DNA from: Pithys albifrons albifrons
Lineage: Eukaryota; Chordata; Aves; Passeriformes; Thamnophilidae
DNA length: 64,000 bases
Direction of reading: 5' to 3'
Assembly (NCBI RefSeq): GCF_047495875.1
Contig: NC_092463.1
Coordinates: forward strand, 15,992,724-16,056,723
The notes beneath the pieces are model-generated. The model ran no database searches, was not told the DNA's origin, and saw nothing but the letters and a program-made list of their open reading frames with translations. Positions 11,499-22,100 of the stretch are shown here, piece by piece (the first letter of the stretch is position 1; the number at the start of each line of letters is the position of its first letter). The position numbers were made by a program, and so were the translations under genes.

Positions 11499-11655
11499 GT
11501 CCGTGGGTCCGTGTTAGTTGTTGACCTTTCCACATAAATGTAAACACTTGCTGGCTGTCTTCTGTTGCAGAAATATCAAAACTGAATAATCCCAGACAGT
11601 GCCTCAGTGACACCTGTGCCACCCATGGTTCAATCCACAAATCCAATTGCTTAAT

Positions 11656-14600
11656 TCTAGTCAGTGGTCTCTTGTTTTCTTATTGGTTTTAATTGTTGCT
11701 GGGTTGGCCTTCTTCTGAAGTTACCTCATTCTTGTGGAATCGTCTCCTTCGTCCTTATCTTCTTCAATTCACTCACATCTGCTGGATTCAGCTGGTTCTG
11801 TGTTAACAGCCTTAGTTTTCTCAAAAAATTTGCCCTTGTAGCCTAGATCTTCCAGTGCTTTAGTTACTAGTGCTAAGCAACTAATGCTAAATGAGTCTAT
11901 CCAGAGAGAACAGTTAAATCTCTTCTATAACATATGTATAAGGTATAAGGTGCAGTCATTACTGTTCGTAGAGTGCTATTTCTAAGCTGGCTCAAGGCCA
12001 TTTCCATTGTCTCAGTTCTGAGAGAATCTCACAGTGTGGTTTTCTTGGCACATAAAAAACTTGTGAGAATTAAATTTGCTGAAATATTTGTCACTAATTT
12101 TCTTTCTTTTCCTAGGTTCTCAAAATCTCATAAATTCCAGCTGGGAAAAAAAGTTTATTCTTGCACATATATACATATATAAGCATAATTGGAAAGTATG
12201 TCCCTTTCATCACTGAAGCTTTCAAAAGTCTATTTTCTATTCTTTTAAATTATGTGTATACACATACACAGAATGTGATGTTTTAGCCAAATAACCTACA
12301 TATATTTATATAAGAACAAGTACTCCCCCAGGAGTTCTTTGTCTCATCCATTAAAGAAATGAAGTATTTGCCTATGAAACGATAAAGAAAAGTGAGCTGG
12401 AAAAAGTGTTGCCATCATAGATTTCAAAAGAAACAAGAAAATCTCAATGTTCTATCTGAACTAAATCTCAGCCAAAAAAAAAAGCACATTTTTTTCTTCC
12501 TATTTCCTACCCAAGGACAACAAAAATTACACTGATTCATTGGGGAAAAAAAATAAAAAGGAACCTGATATTTTCTGTGTAAAAAACAGTACAGATTTAT
12601 CAAGATGAAATTCCCTTGGTTTTTTTCTGTTTAATATATGATCAATGAGAGCACAAAAAAAATTATAAATAAACTGTTTAATTAGAAAACAGTACCACCA
12701 TTTATCCCGACACTTTTCTGTACACAAAAGTCTGGGTATTAAAATAGTCAGGAACAACTTTCTGCTTAGAATAAAGAAAATGTTTGCAGTTTGCATTATA
12801 GTGCATTCACAGTATACTGCAATGCCTTATTAGTTAAAATGAAAACAAAACCAAATAACAAATCAAAAATCTAGACTGGAAAAGCTGCCTCTTGTAAGCC
12901 ATCAGTCTGACCTGAGAAAGGTTTATCGACTGTATATCAATGGAAGCTGTCTTTGTTATTCCTGCATTTTAATTAAACTGTTCCTTATACAAAATGGTGA
13001 AACCAGAACTCAGTTCACAATTAATTGTGGCCTCTCAGAGCTGGGTTATGGTGCAAGAACAAACAGCCATGAGACACTGGTTCCACTGCTGGGCAATTGA
13101 CGCCATAAATAAACGTTCCTGCTCTTTACCATACTTATATTTATGACCATTTTATATGCTCTGAAAAGCAAGTCAGGCATTTGAATATATGGCATTGTTT
13201 CCCACAGAGGACTAATGGGCAGGACACAAGTACACACAGGACTGGTAAATGTGCTTTGCTCAAAGCCAAAGCAGAGGAGTTTGGGAGGAGAGGGGTTCAA
13301 AAAAAAAATTTCTGTGACCTTACAATTGCAAGAATTGCATGTTTTCCCTCTCTGCTTTGTTTTAAAGCTAACAACATAACTTCTCTGATGAATTAATGTG
13401 AAAAGTAAGCACTCATTAAAAAAATTGAATAAATACTTAGAGTGTGTGTGTGTGGGGAACTGGTTTCGAGTGACAGCTTTATAAGCAGTGCTTGCTAATT
13501 CTTGACAGCTCTCATTAGTTACTGATCCAATACTATTAATGCAGCCAGAACTGCCAGGTGCAGACCAGGCTCCTGTGTGCCATTGCTTAACAAGCATTGA
13601 GCAAAAGATTGTTCAAGTCCCCTAAGTCTGAGCCTGTTTGGGTGCCAAATCATTCATCATTTTAAAACCTTGTTTGTTCGGCAGGCTGCATGGTGTCTAG
13701 GGGATAAATAAGATTCTTCCTCAGTTAATATCTGGTGAATGGTGAATATCAGGCATTGTGTTTGTGTGCCCTTTACATGAAAATTCCATGATCCTTCAAA
13801 AACTTTTATCAAGTTTTGGAAGGAAATCATCAAATTCAAAAGGCTGCTGCTGTTGTGAGCAGTAAACAGGTCTCCCTGCACTAGCCACTGTCTTTACCCA
13901 TCCCGGCAAATCTGATAGTATATTTTCCCCTAGCCAGCACTGAATTTTAAGTAAAAAAAAATCACTTTGCTATTGGATTATAAAGTGCACAGCACATTGC
14001 AACAGTGGATACATTGGGGGGGGGGGAGGGGGGGGTAAAACTTGTACAGTGATTAATTCCTGCACTAATTTTATACAGAGGTCTCTTATGGAGATACTGT
14101 TTTGTCTCATCTACAAAATTTCACCAGAGTGACCCTACTGCACAAGCAGTGGTTATCCTCTCTGTGGAATCCTGCCTTGTCCTTGCAAGAGGGAAAAGAA
14201 ATCCCTTAAGATGGTAGAAAGAGCCTTGCTTTCCCCTCAGTTCTACTTCAACATGTTGTATCTCAAAGTCCCTCACTCCTGTGTGTGGTTGCCACTCACC
14301 TTTCTGCCCTGCTTCCCCAGACATTATCACAATAATAATCCCTCTATTGTTTTTACATTTGGAGCTTTCCTCACATTTATTCAGCTATTGCACTAAAACC
14401 AAGTCTTGCCAGGTGTCGTTGCATTGCAGTGATTGAGAAAACAATGAACGGTCCTGAAAGATGATAAATACCCATAGCAACTGCATTGCTGATAGTTCAC
14501 TTCCTGCAAACAATAATGGAGCAAGCATCTAAGATGTTATCTCTTGTTAACATGATTAAAAAAAAATCACACTAGGACAATGCTGTTTGAATTTAAGCCA

Positions 14601-15261
14601 CTAATGCCAGGGGATTCCTACTCTAGGAGGTGTATTTTCCTTCAGTGTCTTCCTCTTTCAAGCAAAATGCTCTGTACCTGACTGTCAGCTCAACTCTGGA
14701 AGGAGTCTCTTCATTAGCCCCTTTCCCAGCATGCAGAAGCACATCAAGAGATGTATAAATCTTGTCCCTTCTCCTGTTAATCCAGTGCTAATGCAATAGC
14801 TATTTATATTGCCAAAACCTCCCACCTTTTATCTCCTGGACAGGTGGCATACCTTGCTGCTGAGCAGAATGAAAAGGACGACTGCTCTTCTTGTCGCCTT
14901 CCCAGTGGCAAAAGCTGTGTCTGTCCTACCCAGGCCACCCTTCTGTCTCCTGCAGGAGGCAGCAGGCTCCATATTTCAGAGTGTACTGATGCTCTGCAAA
15001 CATCAGATAAGGACTGTGCTGTAATCCTTAAGCTTTTTTGTGTGTTCTGAAGCTGCACAGATGTGATGTCAGATAATATGTTCTATTGCTTCTATTGGAT
15101 TAGAAAAAGGATTCAAAACTCTGGTGTCTTGTTGAAAGAGTTTATAGTAAAATTCAGGCTACATGAAATCGATGGATTTGGGGAGGGATTACTTCAGGTT
15201 GTTTTTTGGGGTTGTTTTTTTTCTTTCCTTTGTGTTGTGGAGTATGATGACTTTTTAGATG
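11656..15261. other. Intergenic, AT-rich
   Basis: No gene is recognised. The segment from about 12.1 to 13.0 kb is notably AT-rich with poly-A and poly-T runs. A (TG)n run of about 15 bases lies near 13442-13456, and a G-run at 14016-14035 is listed separately. Minus-strand frames at 13046-13597 resemble no known protein and have no supporting splice signals. Confidence 0.5.
14016..14035 (+). repeat. G-run, possible G-quadruplex
   Basis: Eleven G residues, one A, then eight G residues form a nearly pure G tract in otherwise AT-rich DNA. Such a tract can fold as an intramolecular G-quadruplex and is prone to length change and to sequencing error. Confidence 0.9.
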
Positions 15262-15370
15262 AAAGCACAGACTCACAGAACTGCTTGGGTTGAAAGAAAC
15301 CTTTAAGATCATCTAGCTCCACCCTCACATGGCAGGGACACCTTCCACTAGACCCATACCTCAAGAAGCC
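15262..15370 (-). repeat. CR1 LINE 3' fragment (left arm of an inverted pair)
   Basis: The + strand reads 'ctcacagaactgcttgggttg', 'tttaagatcatctagctcc' and 'ggcagggacaccttccacta', the reverse complement of a CR1 3' end. Its 3' terminus faces left. It abuts a second CR1 fragment in the opposite orientation. Confidence 0.88.
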
Positions 15371-15682
15371 TACAAGAAAGCTCTGGAGAGGGACTTTTTA
15401 CAAGGGCACGTAGGGATAGGACAAGGGCTAAAGGCTTTACACTGAAAGAGAGTAGATTTAGATTAGATATTAGGAAGAAACTTTTCACTGTGAAAGTCAT
15501 GAAGCACTGAACAGGTTGCCCAGAGATGCTGTGGATGCCACATCTCTGGAAATGATTAAGGCCAGGTTAGATGGGGCTTGAAGCAACCTGGTCTAGTGGA
15601 AGGTGTCCCTGCCTATGGCAGGAGAATGGGAAAAGGTGACCTTTATGATCCCTTCCAACCCAAACCATTTATTGATTTTATG
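15371..15682 (+). repeat. CR1 LINE 3' fragment (right arm of an inverted pair)
   Basis: This shows CR1 wording in the sense direction: 'ggactttttacaagggcacg', 'ttagatattaggaagaaac', 'aggttgcccagagatgctg', 'ggtctagtggaaggtgtccc' and 'gatcccttccaaccc'. It ends in a degenerate tail at about 15680 and is truncated at the 5' end, within the RT C-terminal region. Confidence 0.92.
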
Positions 15683-18570
15683 AACTAACTGGCCAGCATT
15701 CACCTCTCCCTGGTGTTTAATGCCACAATGACCTTGTGCTTATGGATGCAATAGAGTTGTGTGTGTTCTGTCTCAGATGTACCCTCACCCAGCTAAAATC
15801 ATCAGCAATTAACCAACTCGTTACTTTCCAGATTCTACAGCAGCCATGGGCTGCTCCAAGAGACATTCGGTGGTGAGGAGGAGCAGACGCTGGGTGGCAC
15901 CGATGTGCTGGGAAAGCAGGAGGAAGCCCAGCCCGGGCTGAGCCTTCCGTGCCCTCCCCTCTCTCAGAAGACAAAGAAACATAAAGGACTGAGACGAGTA
16001 ATTGCGAACCACCGGTGTAATTCCCTTTGCTCTGTTAGCCTCCACGAGAGGTGTTCCAGGCCAGGTTTATGTATCTGTAAATCTTCCTCATTTCGGTTTA
16101 CATGTGAAACGAGGAGCGTTAGATACTTGCATTGCCTCTTTTACTTGGCCCAAACTTGCATGTTTTTGGTAACTCATTTATCTGAGCAACAAAGAAGATG
16201 AAGCAGACTAGACTTTAACCTTGCTTAAATCCTCAGAATCTTTCATTCATTTTATTCTTATGCCCTCATGTTGATCTGGGCATGTTCAGATCTGGGCATG
16301 TTCAGTCCTGGGGATGACACTAGTGAGGCAAGCTGAAGGAAGCTGGAAAACTTCTGGACATGGTGTGAGACAAGCAGATGTGGGTCTTGACAGTAAGGAC
16401 GGGCATTTTTTAATCAGATAGACAAAACCTGTTACTGTCCCAAAGCTGCCTAGACAACAGCAGTTATGGATTATTTTCCTTTTTTGCCTCCTGCCTGAAA
16501 CAAGGATTGTTTAAGTCTCCACACTTTTGTTCATAAATGGTCTCAGCAGACACTTCTTGTGGGTTTTTCTTTTGGGAAATCTCACTCAGATGCTTCAACC
16601 ATTGGTACTTGCACTCTGTAGACTCCTAAATGTGATGCTTACACAGACTGAGACCAACTCTGCATTTGTACTGGTTAGCTGTGTGTAGATCTTCAAGGGC
16701 CAGCAGTAGGACCATGGGAATCTGGGTGCATGCAATGAGGTTGCAATGGGGCAATACACAGGCATGAGCCAGATCTTCCCTCTGTAGGCCTTCCCTCAAG
16801 AAGCTGGAGCAACTGAGCCCCAGTTTGCTCAAGTGTGTAATGACCTGGACCAAGTCCCTGCAGCAGGCAACGGTGAGCAGCTGAAGGAAGGAATCTCCAT
16901 GGGAGCTGGAAGAAGGTGAGGGGAAGCTGCAAATGAGGAATAGGAGTACTCGGTTGCCACAGAGCTGCCTGGGGTCAGGGCAATTTGATTGCATTTTACA
17001 CACTGCACAGGTTAAACAAAGGTGGAAAGAGTAGGAATGAGATGCTTCTGAGTTTTGTCCATATAATTGTCAAGGCTTCTGATTTCCACCAGAGGAACCA
17101 AGTTCAGCATTCTGCCCTTGTAGGCCTGTCACAGAAATGCTATAGCAACTCCAAACATTTGGTTTTCTTACAAAAAAGGCACTTTAGGTGGCCTAAAGAA
17201 AAAAGTAAGAAAATAAAAATTGTGTGCAGCAGTTTACAGTTTCAGTTAAAATCCTTTCAAGCATTTTGGTAGGAGAGGGGAAACAAGGGAACTTGTTGCT
17301 GAAATGGAAATGTTTCATTCAGTGGAAAATCCTGACTTAATTTCTGAAAACATGAAAGACTGCAGTCAAAACAGGAGCTGTCATGCCTCTGAAAAGTCAC
17401 ATTTTACATCTGCAGCTGTCATTCTTGTCTTAGAGCTGAGATCCAGAGGTGACCCCTCAGCCTCCTCACCCTGGAAGGTGCTGGCTTCGGTCCTTGGGGT
17501 GGAGTGGGTGATCCTAGTCTCTAGGAAAGCTGAAGGATACAGGGAGCAAAGTGCAACTTTAGTCTAAAGACCCTGTGACTTTAATTTTCCAGGTATTTAC
17601 ATATCTATTGTAGTATCTCAAAGGTCAGTTTCATTTTCTATCAAACACCACAATTTTGGAAAGACTTCTGTTTACATTTAGAAGCAGTTTCAGCATAAGC
17701 AGTGCCTATCAACAGTTACCAAGCTGACAAGATTCACTCTGGGACTGGTGGAGACAGCCTTTCCCGTGTACCTGATTCTTTGTTGTCTCTTCTGCACAGT
17801 GGTAAACATGGGAGGAGAGACCCAGGTAGCAGTGTTGGGCAAGGACACTCAAAGTAAAGGAAGGGGACCTGGAGATGGGCAGAGGCATCTACAAAGTGTA
17901 GGCTGCATCCACTCACTTCTAAATCCTGCATTCTAAGTTCCAATGACGCTGATCATGTAAGATACTCATGATGCTATCCACGGCAAATGAAACCTTGCAG
18001 AGCTCTATGGTACTGCCAGTCCCTTCTGTTGGCAAAGTACTCTGTTCCTCAGCTGACTGAGTTTGACAGAGTTACTGGGGTCATGTTTCACACACCTGAA
18101 CTGTTCTTCAATCATTTGTCTTAACACATCAGCAACAGGAACACCTGCCTTCCTCAGATCTTTAAGCATATTTTTTTTACTTTTACTGTACAACTTTATT
18201 TGCTGTCAGTTTTCTTCTGACTTGGTTCTGGTTGGTTGTACAGTAGTTTGTTTAAAAGTGAATGTGTTTTAAAGGTTTCAAAGCTGTGAAGTGACCTTTG
18301 ATAATTCCTACTTACCAAACAGTATCAGCTTCCAAGTACTATTGAATTGAGCCTTCAACATCAAAGAAAAATCCATGTCCTTTTTCAAATGAGCACAGGT
18401 GATATGGTTTTGGTGGTTTTGTTTGGGTTTTTATTCATATCTGTAGAAACCACAGGGTACTGGTTCATTCTGGGTCTTTAACTATACAGCCACATGGTAT
18501 GTAGTAACTATAGTATCATAAAATCATTCAAAAATCTGAAAAGTGGAACTTAGCAGAACCTGGGGTGTCT
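15683..18570. other. Intergenic, nothing coding recognised
   Basis: No supported gene. A perfect 16-base tandem duplication at 16273-16304 is listed separately. Minus-strand open frames at 16626-17003 are unrecognised. Confidence 0.5.
16273..16304 (+). repeat. Two perfect tandem copies of a 16-mer containing a p53-like half-site
   Basis: The unit gatctgggcatgttca occurs twice without a gap. Each copy holds GGGCATGTTC, which fits the p53 half-site RRRCWWGYYY at every position. The half-sites (16278-16287 and 16294-16303) are 6 bases apart, inside the 0-13 range usually accepted for p53 response elements. The tandem repeat is seen directly. Binding by p53 is inference. Confidence 0.55.
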
Positions 18571-19112
18571 GAGTTGAGTCGAGGAGGTGATACTCCCTCT
18601 CTACTCCATTCTTTTGAGACCCCACCTGCAGTACTGCATCCAGCCCTGGGCCTCCCAACATAAGGACACAGACCCATTGGAACGAGTCCAGAGGAGGAAC
18701 AGAAAGATGATCAGGAAGACTGGAGCACATCTCCCATAAAGACAGGCTGAGACCACTGGTGTTGTTCAGCCTGGAGAAGAGAATGCTCTGGAGAGGCCTT
18801 CCAGTAACTAAAGGGAACTACAGGAGAGCTGGCAAGGAGCTTTTTACAAGGCCATGTAGGAATAGGACAAGATGTAATAGTTTTAAACTGAAGGAGGTCA
18901 GTATTAGACTGGATATAAGAAGAAATTTTTCCCTCTGAGGGTGTTGAGGCAGTGGCACAGGCTGTTCAGAGAAGCTGTGGACACCTCATCCCTGAAAGTG
19001 TTCAAGGCCAGGTTGGGTGCAGCTTTGAGCAATCTGGTCTAGTGCAAGGTGTCTCTAAGATCTTTAAGATCTTTAAGATCCTTTCCAACCCATTTAATTT
19101 CATTCCATTACA
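18571..19112 (+). repeat. CR1 LINE 3' portion, about 540 bases
   Basis: Sense CR1 sequence runs from 'gagaccccacctgcagtactgcatccagccctggg' through 'tggaacgagtccagaggag', 'ttcagcctggagaagagaatg', 'gagctttttacaaggcc' and 'aggccaggttggg' to 'gatcctttccaaccc'. The coding frame is broken by indels. Near its end a ten-base unit (agatctttaa) is repeated about three times at 19056-19081. Confidence 0.93.
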
Positions 19113-22100
19113 TTAGTTAACTGCTAAATCACACTTCTCTGAAAGAAGCAATTTTTATTCATTTACCAACAGACTGATTGGATGTGGGGCTGTGACACAG
19201 CCAGAGGAAAGGTATTACTTCTATCCTCTGTAGGACCAGAAGAAATGTTCATTCAAAACCATTCAGTGCAGGTCACTGAGCAGCCCAGTCCTTTCCAGAC
19301 CAGGCTTTGGATGAAGAGCTATCTACCACACCCTCACTGGAGAGCATGGAGGGACAAGAAACAAACCTCTCACCACAAGTGCCTACCCAGGTCCCTGTTA
19401 GGTTAAGAAGCCAAATTATATCTCATGACAGTGCCTGGGCAAGAGCGAGGTGGAAGGCAGTACCAAGTCCTTCCTCAGCAGCTCCCCAGGGAGTAGCTTA
19501 GGATTCACATGGTTAGAGGGGAGCAGAATCTACAGCACAGGAGTGGGACATTTTGGAGAGCATGTGTGAATCTGCACTTTGCAGTCTGGACACAGCTCCC
19601 CACCTGCCAGTTGAGGCATCAGTGCATGCTCTTACCACCACTTGCCTACCTGTCCTAAAGGTTACAATCCTTGGCACCTGTGCCACTCCTTGTTAACTTT
19701 GGCAATAAGCATGGGGCATGAACAGTACTCAGCTGGTGTCCCACAGGGCTTTTACTAGCTGGATAGTCCTTTGTGACTCAAGGAGGGCTTGTCTTGAGGA
19801 GTGGTTTGATGCCACAGCTATTAAAACTGATGCTACCTTTGGACTAAGACAAAAGACAACGAGTTTGATGCTAAATTTGAAAGAACTTAATGGTGCCTGC
19901 AATGAGTGCCTCCAGCTTCATCTGCTGGTGAGTCACTTAGGAGTGTCTAATTCTGTGACTCTTGGGAAACAAAATTTTAGCAACCAGCTCTTCTGTTTAG
20001 TCTGGTGTGAGGGAGAAGTCAGGGGTTCTCCCTCAGAAGTTCACTGCAGCCTGGTGCAAAGCAATGTCAGGTGCTTCCTTTCCACTTTGGTAGTGTTTTC
20101 TAGCAAGATTACTCTAGTGTAGAGATTTGGCAGCTTGCAAGAAAACTGAAAGGAACATGCTGTTATGTCACTGGAAATCCTGGGTGAGGTATTCACCTTA
20201 GAGCCCTAGAGTCAGTAGAGCCCCTGTGTTTCATAGGTAATGAATTTCTCATATAGCATGATGGATGCTGTGATAACATGGTAATCATTAGCTCTGTGAT
20301 GCTGGGTTTGCATCTTGCCCTTTCTCGCTCCCCCTTTCCTGCTCACATCATCTGGCCCTGGAGAGCCTCTGCTCCTGATGCACTCCTCGATCTCTTCCAC
20401 CCCAAGCTGAGGAGTCCCTCAGGTGGTCTTGTCACTGAGGAGGGAGTGTAGGAAGGAGGATGAGCAAAAGAGAACTGCACACCTCTGCCTCACTCTCCTC
20501 TTTCAGCTGCTGCTGCTACTGGGTGGTCTGAGCCTTTGAATAATGGGCTGGGGAGGGCGCTGTGTGCATTAAGGGGAGAGGGTTGAGGGGCAGGCTCAAA
20601 ACAGCCTTGTCTGACAGCAGGTTCAGAAGAAGTTTTAAGGGACTATTGTAAATCTCATGAACAAAGTGAGCTAGCGAGGAACTAGTGTGGGGAGAGGAAG
20701 AGACCAAACATTTCTGAACCCCACTGGCCTCACTCTTAAAAGACCCTGAAATACCGTGATCTGGTTTTGACACTGTGAGTGATTCCAGGAGCATCACTCA
20801 TCACTGTTCCCACGGTGTTCTAGTATGTAATATTTTGGCCATTTTGTAATACCTTCTTTTTCCCAAAGAAGAAGGAACTAAATTGAGGGCTTCTGCACTA
20901 ATTTCAAAGTGGATGCCCTGAATCAGAGTGCACCAAAATGTGCATTGTTCCCACTGATTCCCAGCACAACCAGTGCAATGTCAGTATTTTCTACCACTAG
21001 TGTGTTTCCATTTATGCAGCGGTTACATCTACTTTTACCAAGTTGGATATGCAGGTAAAAGCAATGAAAAGGAGCATTAGATGAAGAACTAGTTTAAAAA
21101 AACAGCTATCCTAATGCTGAGGTTTGCAATTTTAATGTGTTGAAGCAGCAGTACATTCATTTAAAATAGTTCTACATAGAAGTTTTCTACTTTTTCTTGC
21201 CACATTTTATTATTCCACCGCTACCCACCAGCAGCTTGTCTTGTGCCTTCTTTGAAGCATCTTGCACTGAGTCTGGTCTCCAACACTGAATGGCAATGTC
21301 AGATTCATCAGTGTGTGTCACTAAGTATATGGTATTAATCTTTTCAGAAGTGAATTCCAGTGATGAAAAGGAGATGGTTCCCCTGCAGGAAATCATTAAT
21401 TGCCCTAAGTAACCTCCTAATCTATAGGATTTGAGTTTACAGCTCTGCTCTCCTCAGCCTGTGCCCTCACCATAGTATTGTCATGGGGCTGTGCTGTCCC
21501 TCGCAGGCACATGCTGTAGGCCAGGAATGCAGGCAGAGTGGGATCAGAGTAAGTGAAGGAGTCTGTTTCTGTACACAATTAACTATTCCTGGCTATTACT
21601 AGAATTATTTCTTGTTATTAGCATATCCTTCCTTTAGGACTTCTTGCACTTGCAATGAAACGCATGTAGATACAGACTAGGTCCACAATCTGAGATTTGA
21701 GACTTTAAAGCTGAACTGATTTCCTCTTTCCTCTTTATTTTTGCAAGGTCAAATAACTTGTTTTGTCTCAGTAGGGCCAGGATTTCAACTGAAGATTGAG
21801 AGACCTGAGGCAAGGTTCAGAGTTAGACCCAAAGCAGTAAGAGGTTGGGAACTATCTGCATGCTATTCTTGGCCCTTTCACTGGCTTCTCCTCTGAGCAG
21901 GCACTTCTCTGTGTCTTTGTTATCTCTCTGTTAAGGCAGGATTAGTCTGCTAAACCACTTTAATACAAGGCTTTGAAAAAGACTAGAGAAAACCCTTGAA
22001 ATATTGATGGAAAAACCACAGCAGTTCTCACTTTTTATAAATGTCCATATATAGCTAAACTTAGGCAGTCTCCAAGTGGATTTATTTATCCTAGCAGATT

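Larger units (their letters stand above)
9850..11655 (-). mobile_element. Endogenous retrovirus pol fossil, class I (gammaretrovirus-like), internally deleted
   Basis: This is a decayed provirus fragment on the minus strand. Reading from high to low coordinates, recognisable pieces follow pol order: a reverse transcriptase piece (about 11500-11570), the RT connection region (11498-11196), the start of RNase H (about 11000-10760), the RNase H end and start of integrase (about 10590-10270), and the integrase C-terminal part (10261-10005). Every piece has stops or frameshifts between it and the next. The stretch holding the RT catalytic motif and most of the integrase catalytic core is missing. 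I see no env, gag or clear LTR. It cannot encode a working protein. Class I is assigned from the wording of the conserved segments, not from a search. Confidence 0.85.

Noticed and set aside
16626..17003. 125-codon minus-strand frame
   Set aside because: No family resemblance and no splice signals or neighbours to support it. Frames of this length occur by chance in 64 kb.
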